A stretch of DNA of 64,000 nt. Origin: Gimesia alba (GTDB taxonomy: Bacteria; Planctomycetota; Planctomycetia; Planctomycetales; Planctomycetaceae). How positions within the stretch are numbered: position 1 is the first letter of the stretch; every line of letters begins with the position of its first letter. This document shows positions 26,013-35,237 of this stretch, in pieces. The stretch covers positions 1,999,501 to 2,063,500 of the forward strand of contig NZ_CP036269.1 in assembly GCF_007744675.1 (NCBI RefSeq), read 5' to 3'. The notes below the pieces were generated by a model, which was not told where the DNA came from, made no database searches, and was given only the letters and a program-made list of their open reading frames with translations. Made by a program: the position numbers and the translations under genes.

Positions 26013-28577
26013 TCAGTCGATGAAAAAGAATTCGTTACTCGTCAGCATTACTTTGGCGAGCCCTGTCCAGGCTGCCTGGTTTGCTGTCGCAGAATTCTGC
26101 GATTGTTCTTTCAGAATCTGCGCACGGTATGCGTGCAGAGTTTGTAAAAAATCAGCCTGTTCTTCCGGTGTCGGATTGCGAGACAAGGCAAGTTGAAACG
26201 CGGTCTGGATCTGTTTTTCTTCTGTTGTGTTCGATTGTAAAATTCGTTCTCCGAATGCCTCTGCGCGCTTGGGGAGAAAGGGTGAATTCATTAGGTACAA
26301 AGCCTGTGTCGGAAGATTCGAACTGTTACGTGTTCCCGTCGTTTCGTTCGTGTCCGGTCCGTTAAACAGGCCGAGGAACGGGTGTTTAAACAGGCGTTGC
26401 GTCATCAGATACACGCTCCGTTTTTGGGACGGGTAGACCTGATGAAAGGGGCCGTTCAGACTGTAGCCTTTTTTATGCCAGGGAATGAAAGGATGCGGCC
26501 CGCCCGGTTCACGATCGAGTTCGCCGGAAACAAACAGCATCGCATCGCGGATCGATTCCGCATCGAGTCGTCGGCGGGCATATTTCCAGAGATAAACATT
26601 TTCCGGATCGCGCTGGCTGTTGTCTTTGATGTCATTGCTGTCCAGTCGGTACACGCGGCTGAGCATCATCTGGCGGTGCAGCGCCTTGAGCGACCATTGT
26701 TGTTCGATCAGTTGATTGGCCAAATAATCGAGTAGTTCGGGATGCGAAGGGGCAGCTCCCAAGACGCCAAAGTTATCGACCGTTTTGACCAGACCTTGGC
26801 CAAAGTGGTGATACCAGAGTCGGTTGACCATCACGCGGGCCGTTAACGGATGCTCGGCTGCGGTAATCCAGTTGGCGAGTTCTTCGCGCCCGGATCGTTT
26901 CTGATCTAAATCGGGTTTGGTTTTGGAGATCACGCTGATGAACTGGCGGGGGACAACATCGCCGGGAGTCTCCGGATTCCCGCGGCGATGCAGTTTCGCA
27001 TGGTGCGGTTTCCCGTCGATGACGGCATACAACATCTCTGCCGGGGGCTGTTTGACGAGTCTGGCTTTTTCTTTTTTCAACCAGGGTAAGCCATGGATCA
27101 TCAGTTCGCGGAATTTCCCTTTATGCGAGGCGAGGAGCTTCTGCCGCCGCGCTTCGAGTTTGTCGGTCGGTTGCCCGTTTTTCTTTGCCTGTTTGATTTT
27201 CGCCGCCACCTGTTTGTATTCTTCAAGCGTCGGTTTAAGCCAGGGGCGGAAGTGATTTCGAATCTGATGTTGATAATAGCTGAGCAGATCCCAGTATTCG
27301 TTAATTTTCTGTTGTGAATCCGGATCATTTTCCGCGGCGACGAGTTGTGTGGGGGAGGGCTCGTTGGACGCGCCCATGGTCGGGTAGAGTGTGCTTTCAA
27401 AGATGCCGTACAAGCCGTAATAATCGGTGGCGAGCATCGGATCGAATTTATGATCGTGACAGCGGGCACATTTGAGAGTGACGCCCATGATGCCGCGGCC
27501 AATGGTGTCGATCGTGTCGTCAATGGTCAGGTGCTGGTCTTCATACCGCGTATTCCCGAACCGGCGGGAGAGGGCGATGAAGCCGGTCGCAATTTTGAGC
27601 TGCCGGGCACGCTCTGGATCGTCTTCCTGTTTCGCCAGAATATCGCCGGCCAACTGTGCCTGCAGAAACTGGTCGTAAGGCAGATCGGCGTTGAATGCAT
27701 CGATCACCCAGTTACGGTAGAGATAGGCATCCGGTATCGGAAAGTCTCCGACATCGCCCTGGGTGTCGGCGTAGCGTGCGACATCCAGCCAGTGACGGCC
27801 CCAGCGTTCTCCGTAGGGGGTGGATGCCAACAGGCGATCGACGACTTTGGAAAATGCATTCAGATCGGTGTCGGGATCGTTAAGAAAATCGGTTACTTCC
27901 TCTGGAGTCGGGGGCAGGCCGGTCAGGTCGAAGGTAGCCCGCCGGATGAGAGTGCGCCGGGACGCCAGGGGGGCGGGCGTGATTATTTCTTTTTCCAGCC
28001 GCTGATAAATAAAGCGATCGATGGGCGAATCGGCCCACTCTTGATTGTTGACTTCTGGCGGCGCAACCGACTGACGCGGCAGAAAACACCAGTGCGATGT
28101 GGTCAGCGGCTTGGTTTTCTTCGCCTGAGATGTGGTCAATGGTTTGACCTTTTCCGCAGGCCAGGGAGCGCCCCATTCGATCCATTGTTTGAAATGCTGG
28201 ATCGTTTTTGCACTCAGTTTATCATCCTCATCAGGGGGCATTTTGAGTGCTTTGTGCGTGCGTTGGATGGATTGATACAAGAGACTTTCTTGAGGTTTAC
28301 CGGGGATGATGGCTGGCCCGAATTCGCCCCCTTTGATGAACGCCGATCGGGAATTGACGGCGAGACTGTTTTCCGCGTCGGCGTCGCCGGTATGACAGTC
28401 GGCGCATTGTTCAATCAGCACAGGTCGAATATGCAACTCAAAAAATTCGATCTGATTGGCGGGGGGCTTCGCTGGTTCGGCTGCAGAGAGCGCGCTTGGC
28501 AGGCTGAAGAGTGCCGCCAATGCCAAGAGGAAACGTTGAATTTGACTTCGATGATGATCGATCATGGTTGAACTCAT
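26013..28577 (-). CDS. PSCyt1/DUF1549/DUF1553 (PSD1) planctomycete cytochrome protein
   Basis: 854 residues with signal peptide (to SALSAAEP, about residue 33). PSCyt1 heme site CADCH near residue 57; DUF1549 with DLTGLPPTPEEV and YGERWGRHWLDVARYADTQG near 220-270; second heme-like CARCHDHKFDP near 368; DUF1553 core HPLTARVMVNRLWYHHFGQGL near 580. It lacks the discoidin-like insertion of the copy at 17808 and is about 175 residues shorter. It follows the isomerase gene by 28 bases and precedes DUF1501 by 33 bases. Confidence 0.92.
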   Translation of the reverse strand: MSSTMIDHHRSQIQRFLLALAALFSLPSALSAAEPAKPPANQIEFFELHIRPVLIEQCADCHTGDADAENSLAVNSRSAFIKGGEFGPAIIPGKPQESLLYQSIQRTHKALKMPPDEDDKLSAKTIQHFKQWIEWGAPWPAEKVKPLTTSQAKKTKPLTTSHWCFLPRQSVAPPEVNNQEWADSPIDRFIYQRLEKEIITPAPLASRRTLIRRATFDLTGLPPTPEEVTDFLNDPDTDLNAFSKVVDRLLASTPYGERWGRHWLDVARYADTQGDVGDFPIPDAYLYRNWVIDAFNADLPYDQFLQAQLAGDILAKQEDDPERARQLKIATGFIALSRRFGNTRYEDQHLTIDDTIDTIGRGIMGVTLKCARCHDHKFDPMLATDYYGLYGIFESTLYPTMGASNEPSPTQLVAAENDPDSQQKINEYWDLLSYYQHQIRNHFRPWLKPTLEEYKQVAAKIKQAKKNGQPTDKLEARRQKLLASHKGKFRELMIHGLPWLKKEKARLVKQPPAEMLYAVIDGKPHHAKLHRRGNPETPGDVVPRQFISVISKTKPDLDQKRSGREELANWITAAEHPLTARVMVNRLWYHHFGQGLVKTVDNFGVLGAAPSHPELLDYLANQLIEQQWSLKALHRQMMLSRVYRLDSNDIKDNSQRDPENVYLWKYARRRLDAESIRDAMLFVSGELDREPGGPHPFIPWHKKGYSLNGPFHQVYPSQKRSVYLMTQRLFKHPFLGLFNGPDTNETTGTRNSSNLPTQALYLMNSPFLPKRAEAFGERILQSNTTEEKQIQTAFQLALSRNPTPEEQADFLQTLHAYRAQILKEQSQNSATANQAAWTGLAKVMLTSNEFFFID

Positions 28578-28605
28578 ACCATTGGGGGATCAGAAAAATT
28601 GCTGA

Positions 28606-29544
28606 TTAGCCGCGTGCGATTCCTGCCTGCTGAAAGGCGGGGGCGATATTTTGATAACAGGTTTTGGCGGCTGCGACGGGATCGTAGCCTTTCTGTTTGA
28701 AAACCATGCCACTGACTTCACAGCAGATGTCGCCTCGGTAGCCGTCTTTGACCGCCAGTTTGAGTAACTGGACATAGTCGATGTCGCCACTTTCGCCGGG
28801 GAGCACAAAGCGGGCTTTGTTGTCTTTCAGGACCGTATCTTTGATCTGAATGAAACTGGTGAAGGGCATCATGATTCGCATCGAATCTTCCAGGGAAATG
28901 TCCCGGTGAGTAAAGTGACTGTAATCATAGTTCAGGCGAATCCAGGGACTGTCGATCTGCTCGACCAGCCAGACGCCTTGCTCGGGACGATCAACGACGC
29001 CGCCCCGATGCGGTTTGACAGCGATCACCGTTTTTGTGCTCGCGGCGACCTTGGCCCACTCTTTGAGGTTATCGCGCATTTCATTTTTACGCTCATCCCA
29101 TTTTCCGCTGCCGGCCGTGGTTTCAATCAACGGTGGTTGTTCCGGTTTCAAGGCGTGTCCCAGTTCGGCAGCCCGCTTCAGTCGTTCGAGGACTTTCTGC
29201 TGGCTCGCTTTCGAGCCGGTCAGGTCGCAGTGTTCCATGAGTGAGGTCAGTTTCAAGCCGGTGGCATTCAGTTTTTTCGAGACCTCGGTACGCCGCCGGG
29301 GATTGAGCTTGAGCGGCGTCGCATCCCAGGCATCCATCAGACAGAGTTCGACAGAATCGTATCCGACGTCTGCGACAACCTGCAGCGCCTGTTCGGTTTT
29401 CATATGCGGCATGCCGTACAGGCTGAAGCCGAGTGTTAATTGGGGCTTGGCTGGTTTTCCTGCCTGTACGCTGTTGACGCCCGCCAGACAGATGGCGGCG
29501 GCACTGGTGGAATAAAGAAACTGGCGACGTGTGAGCGGCTTCAT
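28606..29544 (-). CDS. Tat-exported sugar phosphate isomerase/epimerase-like TIM barrel
   Basis: 312 residues with a twin-arginine leader (TRRQFLYSTSAAAICLAG). The mature part is an AP endonuclease family 2/xylose-isomerase-like barrel: LGFSLYGMPHM start, YDSVELCLMDAWD strand, LTSLMEHCDL, VIAVKPHRGGVVDRPEQG, LNYDYSHFTHRD and GDIDYVQLLKLAVKDGYRGDICCEVSG, carrying the Glu/His/Asp metal ligands of the family. Export by Tat suggests a metal-loaded periplasmic enzyme acting on free or released sugars. AGAGGAA precedes the ATG. It is the second gene of the LacI operon. Confidence 0.85.
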   Translation of the reverse strand: MKPLTRRQFLYSTSAAAICLAGVNSVQAGKPAKPQLTLGFSLYGMPHMKTEQALQVVADVGYDSVELCLMDAWDATPLKLNPRRRTEVSKKLNATGLKLTSLMEHCDLTGSKASQQKVLERLKRAAELGHALKPEQPPLIETTAGSGKWDERKNEMRDNLKEWAKVAASTKTVIAVKPHRGGVVDRPEQGVWLVEQIDSPWIRLNYDYSHFTHRDISLEDSMRIMMPFTSFIQIKDTVLKDNKARFVLPGESGDIDYVQLLKLAVKDGYRGDICCEVSGMVFKQKGYDPVAAAKTCYQNIAPAFQQAGIARG

Positions 29545-29579
29545 ATCTGATGTTCCTCTGTCAGGATCATTGGTTGGTG

Positions 29580-30677
29580 TTAGCTGTTGAGATGGCGAAC
29601 CGATTCGCCGGGTGTCAGGTGCGGTTCCAGGGTTAAGTCGACGTTGGCAATGGTGTTGCCCATGGTCAGGCGGGTTTCCAGTTGACGCACAGCCAGGCGA
29701 CCGATGTTATGGGCGTGAATGTCAAACGTGGTGAGTTGTGGATAGAGGCCGGTAATAAAGGCATGATCGTTGTTACCTGAAATCACGCTGATCTCTTCAC
29801 CTACTTTGATTCCTCGTCGGGCCAATGAACCATACACGACCGCTGCGACACTGTCGGCACCGGCGAACAATGCTGTGGGGCGTGTTTTGGCTTTCAAGAG
29901 TTGATCGACCAGATGTTGCACGGCTTCCGTTGAGAGGGGTGGTTTGACAGGCAGAGTCCAGCCTTTCGAGGGAGGATCGACAAAACGTTGCACGTTGAGT
30001 CCGCGTCGTACGGCTTGGGAAACGAAGCCCGTTTCTCGGTTTTGCATAATCAGGTGATCGGGTTTGGGGCTTAGGAAGGCGACGTTGTGGTGCCCGTGAT
30101 CGGCCAGGAAGTCGGCGGCTTTCGCGCCCAGGAGCACATCATTCGCACCGACACAATCGCCCCAGCAACCTTCAGGGCGTCCCAAGAGCCAGACCGAAGG
30201 GATCTGCGAGAGACGGTTCAGGAGAGTGCTGTTTGATTCGATCAGCATTTTTCCCTGGAGTGCTCCGATGAGAAACAGACCATCGATCTGGTCAAAATCC
30301 AAATGAGCGGGAACGGCCTGGAGATCCGGAATATGTGCGACTTGAAAACGGACTCCGAGTTCGGAAAAGGCGTCTTCAACGCCACTGATGGCAGAACTGA
30401 CAACGGGGAGTGAGATGAGCGATCGATCTAACCCAAGAGAGAGAACGAGTAGCTGTTTTCCTCTGAGGATACTGGCTGTGCTCTGGCTGATTTCATTTTT
30501 GGGACGCCGCTTACGAAGCGGGCGGTAGTCCAGCGAGGCGGCGACTTGTCGAATGCGTTGTTTGGCCGCTTCACTGATACTCGGGTCGTCTCGCAAGGCA
30601 CGGCTCACAGTACTGACAGCACAGTCGGCGGCTTTGGCGACGGTTTTGACTGTGACGAGTTCGGCAGTTTTGCTCAC
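29580..30677 (-). CDS. LacI-family transcriptional regulator
   Basis: 365 residues from the GTG at 30677, preceded by GAGG. The frame also opens from a TTG at 30707, with no ribosome site. N-terminal helix-turn-helix VKTVAKAADCAVSTVSRALR with hinge ASLDYRPLRKRRP, then a periplasmic-binding-protein-like sensor domain (LVLSLGLDRSLISLPVVSSAISG..., DGLFLIG, DHGHHNVAFLSP, PTALFAGADSVAAVVYGSLARRG). It heads an operon with the isomerase, PSD1 and DUF1501 genes (gaps 35, 28 and 33 bases), so it probably represses its own operon and responds to a sugar. Repeated ACGCAA/TTGCGT half-sites occur upstream. Confidence 0.92.
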   Translation of the reverse strand: MSKTAELVTVKTVAKAADCAVSTVSRALRDDPSISEAAKQRIRQVAASLDYRPLRKRRPKNEISQSTASILRGKQLLVLSLGLDRSLISLPVVSSAISGVEDAFSELGVRFQVAHIPDLQAVPAHLDFDQIDGLFLIGALQGKMLIESNSTLLNRLSQIPSVWLLGRPEGCWGDCVGANDVLLGAKAADFLADHGHHNVAFLSPKPDHLIMQNRETGFVSQAVRRGLNVQRFVDPPSKGWTLPVKPPLSTEAVQHLVDQLLKAKTRPTALFAGADSVAAVVYGSLARRGIKVGEEISVISGNNDHAFITGLYPQLTTFDIHAHNIGRLAVRQLETRLTMGNTIANVDLTLEPHLTPGESVRHLNS

Positions 30678-31069
30678 AGGGGCCTCGTTGGTGTATTCGT
30701 CATTCAATGACGGGTTTAACGCAAACTAATGCATATAGCAGGAAGTTGCGTGTTATAGAAATACGTTTCTGGTTTGCTTCAATCTTGTTGATAAACAATC
30801 GAGTCATAGATGTAAAGTGGAATTGGGTTATATGTAACAAGATTGATGGAAATCGAGAGCACAGTGAACTAAAAGCGATTTACGCAAATAGATGTTATTT
30901 GCGTGTTTTGATGTGATCAGGTTCTGGAGACTGCTTTGGGGCCGTCGTCGTATTGAGGCTCAATTGAACGGGAGCCTGTATTGCTCTTTATCAGTCTTCC
31001 AATTTGAGTGATAGTATGCTGGAAGTGAGGCTGTTACGAATCATGAACAGGAATCCTTAGGTAGGAAAT
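30678..31069. other. Divergent intergenic region between LacI and MgtC genes
   Basis: About 390 AT-rich bases separating the two divergent genes. It contains the operator-like repeats described separately. A 69-codon plus-strand open frame here has no coding character. No RNA gene recognised. Confidence 0.5.
30719..30904. promoter_or_regulatory. Two candidate LacI-type operators (ACGCAA...TTGCGT)
   Basis: Two inverted half-site pairs lie upstream of the LacI gene: ACGCAA at 30719-30724 with TTGCGT at 30746-30751, and ACGCAA at 30882-30887 with TTGCGT at 30899-30904. The second has perfect 9-bp arms around GATGT. Inner spacings are 21 and 11 bases, a difference of one helical turn. The half-site equals that of the E. 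coli PurR box. In the proximal pair one half-site directly follows TATAAC on the minus strand, a possible -10. Confidence 0.5.
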
Positions 31070-31546
31070 ATGGATTGGAAATTAGAGTTAATGTTCGCAG
31101 TACGTGCTCTCGTCGCTGCGGTTTTGGGTGGTTTTATTGGTTGGGAACGCGAATGGCATGGACGCGAAGCCGGTATGCGGACTTACGCCGCGGTCGCGCT
31201 TGGCTCGTGCGTCTTTGCCTTGGTCTCGTCGCATATTCCCGGAGCGGAGCCGTCACGACTCGCTTCAAACATTGTGACCGGCATCGGTTTTTTGGGGGCT
31301 GGCATTATCCTGCGTGACCGTGGCCGGACCGTGGGACTGACGACTGCGGCGACCATTTGGTCGACTGCCGCCGTGGGGACTGCCGTCGGTTTTGGGATGT
31401 ATCTGCTGGCGACGCTCACGTCCCTGATTATATTTGGCGTTCTCGCATCGCATCATGTTCGCGGCTGGAAAAAGTCCTCAGGAGAAGGTGTCGAAGGTAC
31501 CTCAGCCGCCAATGAATTTGACAACAATGATTCTATTGAACGTTGA
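31070..31546 (+). CDS. MgtC/SapB-family membrane protein
   Basis: 158 residues. Four to five hydrophobic helices with the family motifs GGFIGWEREWHGREAGMRTYA and the glycine-rich NIVTGIGFLGAGIILRDRG, then TTAATIWSTAAVGTAVGFGMY. The C-terminal soluble domain of true MgtC is missing, so this is the short SapB-like form. Family members affect magnesium or acid homeostasis. The gene is alone, convergent with the sialidase-like gene 27 bases further on. Confidence 0.9.
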   Translation: MDWKLELMFAVRALVAAVLGGFIGWEREWHGREAGMRTYAAVALGSCVFALVSSHIPGAEPSRLASNIVTGIGFLGAGIILRDRGRTVGLTTAATIWSTAAVGTAVGFGMYLLATLTSLIIFGVLASHHVRGWKKSSGEGVEGTSAANEFDNNDSIER

Positions 31547-31573
31547 AAGACTACTGCTAAGGTCGCAGGTTCT

Positions 31574-32641
31574 TTATTTTGCGATGAAATCCGCTTCCTT
31601 CAGTGACAAACGAACGGGGCCTTGCATAGTGGTGATCCAGAGCTCTCCTGGTTTGACTTCTGTCACATAGGGATAGGAGACCCGGTTTTCTCGTTTCTGT
31701 CCTGCGGGAGTTAAATCGCGGGCGATGATGACGGGGTCGCTCCAGGTTTTGCATTCGTCATCGGAAAACGCGAGGGACAATTCTTCGCGGCGTCCGCGCT
31801 TTCGCTTGGGATCACGAAAGCGATTCCAGAGCATCACGATCCGGCCGCTTTCCAGTCGTTGCAGAATTGCGGGGGAACTGCTGGCAGGAATTTGGGACGG
31901 ACGAATCGTGCGCCACGAAGCGCCTTCATCGGTAGAGAAGGCTTCCCAGAAGCGTCCGAATCGGGTGCGGATCAATGCATAAATCCGGCCGTCTTTCAAT
32001 TCGACAATCGTGCCTTCCATTGCACCGTCGTGATCGCCGGAACCGCCCAGATCGATCATATTACTGTGATTCCAGGTGGCGCCTTCATCGTCTGAATAGT
32101 AAGTCTGCATCACGTGCCGTCCCGGGTTGGCGATGGCTTTGGAAACGGCGACAATGATGCGCCCCGATTTGGTTTGAATCATGCTGCGAATGGCGCCGCA
32201 CCAGCTATGATCCTGAATAATCTGCGGAGGCAACCAGGTTTGACCGCCATCGGTACTGCGCACAATATAAGCGGGAAGGTAGCAGTCGGATTGCGGCCCT
32301 CCTTTGCTGTCATCCCAATGGAATTTTTTCTCGGCCAGATTCATGAAGGCCAGGATGATGGTTCCGTTGCGCGTTTTGATGATGGCGCGCTCCCGGCTGG
32401 TCTGGAACTGATCGGGGTTGGCATACAGCGGTTTTGCGTTCCACGTTTTGCCGGCATCCTGGCTGATCAAAACCTGTTTATCATCGGGCGCCAGCAGGCT
32501 GTCTTTTGATAATTTCAGAAAGGGACCCAGATGTTGATGCGGCAGCTTTTGTGTCTGCGGATGATTCCATTCTGCGAGAGACAGATTCGTCGCAAGTAAC
32601 GCTGTGGTGATAGTGCCGATGAAAAGTAAAAGTGGCTTCAT
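31574..32641 (-). CDS. Secreted BNR-repeat sialidase-like protein
   Basis: 355 residues from the ATG at 32641 with signal peptide MKPLLLFIGTITTALLATNLS. At least five Asp-box (BNR) repeats are visible: SQDAGKTW, STDGGQTW, SDDEGATW, STDEGASW and SDDECKTW, one per blade of a six-bladed propeller. An Arg in VRSTDGG and RSMIQTKSGR could belong to a sialidase-type active site, but the arginine triad cannot be verified by eye. Probably a periplasmic or outer-surface glycosidase or an inactive glycan binder. It lies just downstream of the lipoprotein/DUF1559 pair. Confidence 0.8.
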   Translation of the reverse strand: MKPLLLFIGTITTALLATNLSLAEWNHPQTQKLPHQHLGPFLKLSKDSLLAPDDKQVLISQDAGKTWNAKPLYANPDQFQTSRERAIIKTRNGTIILAFMNLAEKKFHWDDSKGGPQSDCYLPAYIVRSTDGGQTWLPPQIIQDHSWCGAIRSMIQTKSGRIIVAVSKAIANPGRHVMQTYYSDDEGATWNHSNMIDLGGSGDHDGAMEGTIVELKDGRIYALIRTRFGRFWEAFSTDEGASWRTIRPSQIPASSSPAILQRLESGRIVMLWNRFRDPKRKRGRREELSLAFSDDECKTWSDPVIIARDLTPAGQKRENRVSYPYVTEVKPGELWITTMQGPVRLSLKEADFIAK

Positions 32642-32709
32642 TTCTCTCTGCCTTATTTTCAAAAATGTGGATTCTAAAGTGGTATCTGTCCATCGTCAGA
32701 TCGGGTATG

Positions 32710-33132
32710 CTATTCTTTCAGCTCAAAATCGACAAAGAAGGGTTCACTTCCGGCTTCAATGGTTGCTTCCAGTTCTGATTTTGAATGATATTTGTCCGGA
32801 ATGGGGATCGCAGGTTTCGTTGCTGCATCAATTTCTCCCAGTGATTTGCCTTCGGTGTCAGCGGGAAGAATCGGTGTGCCTTTGATTTCGACGCGATGAT
32901 TTCCCAACGGGACGCCGCCTTTGTTCGAGATTTCATACATGCCATTGATGATCTTCCCAGCGGCAACCGGCCCTGCAGGTTGAGGAAGAAACCGAATCAC
33001 GGCCCCTTCGAGTGGTTCTCCATTTAGGGTGACGCTACCTTTGACAATGCGGCGGTCCGGTGCATCACTGACGCCTCCGCAGCCGAAAGTCAATAATAAC
33101 ATCCCCCAAAGAATGAATTGTTTTCCAGGCAT
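32710..33132 (-). CDS. Small lipoprotein with carboxypeptidase-regulatory-like fold
   Basis: 140 residues from the ATG at 33132, set by a full AAGGAGG site upstream. Lipobox LTFGC near residue 18, then a short linker and RIVKGSVTLNGEPLEGAVIRFLP, the same beta-sandwich opening as the lipoprotein at 15901. It ends with acidic strands. It follows a DUF1559 gene by 89 bases on the same strand. Function unknown; probably surface-anchored. Confidence 0.8.
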   Translation of the reverse strand: MPGKQFILWGMLLLTFGCGGVSDAPDRRIVKGSVTLNGEPLEGAVIRFLPQPAGPVAAGKIINGMYEISNKGGVPLGNHRVEIKGTPILPADTEGKSLGEIDAATKPAIPIPDKYHSKSELEATIEAGSEPFFVDFELKE

Positions 33133-33221
33133 CACAGCCTCCTTCTGAGAGCACTGACCGTTTCAAACGAGTCAGTGCAAAATGATACTTGATAAATCAT
33201 GACAGTAAGAAGAGAGTGAAG

Positions 33222-34133
33222 TTAAAACTCGCCGACCACTTCTTTCCCGGAGCGGGTGGTCAGGGCAGACAGTGTACCCTGATCGATATTTTCCGAGAGA
33301 AAGCGGACGGAGCCATCGCATAAGGTGAAATGGCAACCGCCGACGTGGTAGCTGGAAAAGCCCTGGGGTCTGAAGGCGAACGTGCCACCGCCGGGAACGG
33401 TGTCGATACTATTAATCCCACTGCTGGTGTCAAAGACATCATAGCCCGTATAGGAATTGCCGTTCAGTCCTGTCTGCGAAAGGGAGCCGGTGATTTCGCC
33501 CACGAGCAGCGTACTGCTGGTGCCATCAATGATGTCCCGCATTTTGACGCTGGAGATGGCATAGAGCACGCCGTTGCCGACGGAGGTTGGACGCACGCCT
33601 GAGCCACTGTTGCATTTCCAACTGACAGAATCAGCAACGCCTCCAATATCGGTTCTTCCCATTCCATCTGGCAGGGCGCCCGCGAATGCGCCTGCTTTAT
33701 TGACGATGGTATCGGGTTGCGGATTACTGGGACACAGAAAAGGCTGCACGGGGGAAAGGCATCCGCTGGAAGTGAAGTTTGCGGGAACGAAGGGAGTTGA
33801 GCCAGAGAAATTGAGATTGTTATAGATATTGGCCTGATCGATATAAGGCAGAATGTGCACACCCCAGGAAAACATGTGGCTGCCTGAGTAGCCGCTGCAG
33901 CCTCCACTGATGGCGGCACCCATCGGGAAGACACTGTGTGTATCGTGATAGTTATGCAATGCCAGGGCCACCTGTTTGAAATTGTTTTTGCAGGAAGAAC
34001 GGCGTGCCGCTTCGCGCGCCTGTTGCACTGCTGGTAGTAAAATGGCAATCAGGATGGCAATAATGGCAATCACCACCAGCAATTCAATCAGTGTAAATCC
34101 ACGCGCTCTTTTCTCTGAGTTGATCTGTAACAT
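33222..34133 (-). CDS. DUF1559 pseudopilin-like protein
   Basis: 303 residues from the ATG at 34133; the frame continues upstream for 22 codons of unlikely sequence. Prepilin N-terminus [20 protein letters not shown], then the [27 protein letters not shown] helix, a cysteine-containing middle domain and the terminal signature [30 protein letters not shown]. First gene of a DUF1559-lipoprotein unit, second of three in this window. Confidence 0.93.
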   Translation of the reverse strand: MLQINSEKRARGFTLIELLVVIAIIAILIAILLPAVQQAREAARRSSCKNNFKQVALALHNYHDTHSVFPMGAAISGGCSGYSGSHMFSWGVHILPYIDQANIYNNLNFSGSTPFVPANFTSSGCLSPVQPFLCPSNPQPDTIVNKAGAFAGALPDGMGRTDIGGVADSVSWKCNSGSGVRPTSVGNGVLYAISSVKMRDIIDGTSSTLLVGEITGSLSQTGLNGNSYTGYDVFDTSSGINSIDTVPGGGTFAFRPQGFSSYHVGGCHFTLCDGSVRFLSENIDQGTLSALTTRSGKEVVGEF

Positions 34134-34346
34134 AGCACCGTCTCCATCAAACTTAGCAATAAACAAATACGAAAAGAATATCTCGGCACAAAGATACAAC
34201 GTTCACCCTGTGCAGGGTTTTGATGATCACTTTCAAACTATTTTTCGGGTCGAGCAGTCTTATTTTAAAATCAGAGACAGGGGCGTCTTGCTGATTGAAA
34301 TCGTATTTTGACGGAATTCGTTTTTGTTACTTACTGTTGCTCTATG

Positions 34347-35066
34347 TTATTCACAGGGGGCTTTTAACTGTGGTTTCAAATGGTCTGTCAGGAGTTTGGT
34401 TGCTTCGTCGTTGTCCCGGTCTGCAATGGCATTGGCGATGAGTTCGTGATCCCGCAGCCCTTTGCTGGTGGGAGGGTGGCCGTACAAATCGCCTGCATGG
34501 AAGTAATCCAGTAGAACGCCATGGAACTGTTTCACAAAATTGCCGTGCGAGGCGGCCAGAATGGTCTGGTGGAACAGACAGTCCAGCTCCTTGTAAGTTT
34601 TACTGGTGCCGGTGGGATCCTGATTGATCTTCTGCATGACCCGTTGCATCTCGACGACGATGGTTTGCAGCCGAATAATTTCTTCGGCAGTAATCAATTC
34701 TACTGCCAGTGAGATCGAACCGATTTCGATGACGGCTCGCAGCTGTTGTAATTCGCTCCATCCCTGGGGACTGGCGACTTGAGGTACGAGTGCTTTTCTC
34801 AAAACGGAAGAAAAGTTATCGGCTTCTGCAACACAGAGTCCAAGTCCCTGGCGTCCTGTCACCACGCCCAAGCCTCTGAGTGACCCGATGGCTTCCCGAA
34901 CCACAGTGCGCGAGACGCCAAACTGATCTGCCAGATCGGCTTCCGTTCCCAGACGGTCGCCGGGGGCGAGGCGGTCGTTCCGAATTCGTTCGCAAAGGTG
35001 ATCGGCCAGTTCAGCACTTAAGGTTTTTGCTGATTCCTGGGGACGAGCATCCATCGATGTTTTCAT
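34347..35066 (-). CDS. GntR-family regulator (FadR/FCD subfamily)
   Basis: 239 residues. Winged helix-turn-helix at residues 20-85 (RLAPGDRLGTEADLADQFGVSRTVVREAIGSLRGLGVV), then an all-helical FCD ligand domain with the metal/ligand residues in ELDCLFHQTILAASHGN and a final HLKPQL, where the His is a usual metal ligand. It is divergent from the threonine-synthase-like/DHDPS-like pair and most likely controls it and itself. FCD regulators typically sense small carboxylates, sugar acids or amino acids. A 15-bp palindrome overlaps its predicted promoter. Confidence 0.92.
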   Translation of the reverse strand: MKTSMDARPQESAKTLSAELADHLCERIRNDRLAPGDRLGTEADLADQFGVSRTVVREAIGSLRGLGVVTGRQGLGLCVAEADNFSSVLRKALVPQVASPQGWSELQQLRAVIEIGSISLAVELITAEEIIRLQTIVVEMQRVMQKINQDPTGTSKTYKELDCLFHQTILAASHGNFVKQFHGVLLDYFHAGDLYGHPPTSKGLRDHELIANAIADRDNDEATKLLTDHLKPQLKAPCE

Positions 35067-35213
35067 TGTAAAACTGCTTTCGTGTGAGCGTCATTTAAAA
35101 TGGCAAACAGGGCTCGCGTGGACAAACCACAGAACACCAGTTTCTTGAATCGGCTTCCCAAAGAGTGGGATCAATTCGTTGCCAGCAAACTGATTTTGTA
35201 TTATAAGATGTGA

Positions 35214-35228
35214 GATTGTATTACAATC
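35214..35228. promoter_or_regulatory. Candidate GntR operator (15-bp palindrome)
   Basis: GATTGTATTACAATC is a perfect inverted repeat around a central T. Its core TTGT-n3-ACAA fits the TnGT/ACnA geometry of FadR-subfamily operators. Relative to the minus-strand promoter at 35238-35265 it lies at about +3 to +17, where bound repressor would block the GntR gene. Confidence 0.5.
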
Positions 35229-35237
35229 TGGAGTATT

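Noticed and set aside
27345-28571. 408-codon plus-strand open frame
   Set aside because: It is entirely antisense to the PSD1 gene at 26013-28577, which has clear heme and DUF1549/1553 motifs. The translated frame has no recognisable domain and is rich in Gly/Arg/Val as expected from antisense reading.
30707-30916. 69-codon plus-strand frame upstream of MgtC
   Set aside because: It covers the operator-like repeats and has no coding signature or ribosome site.
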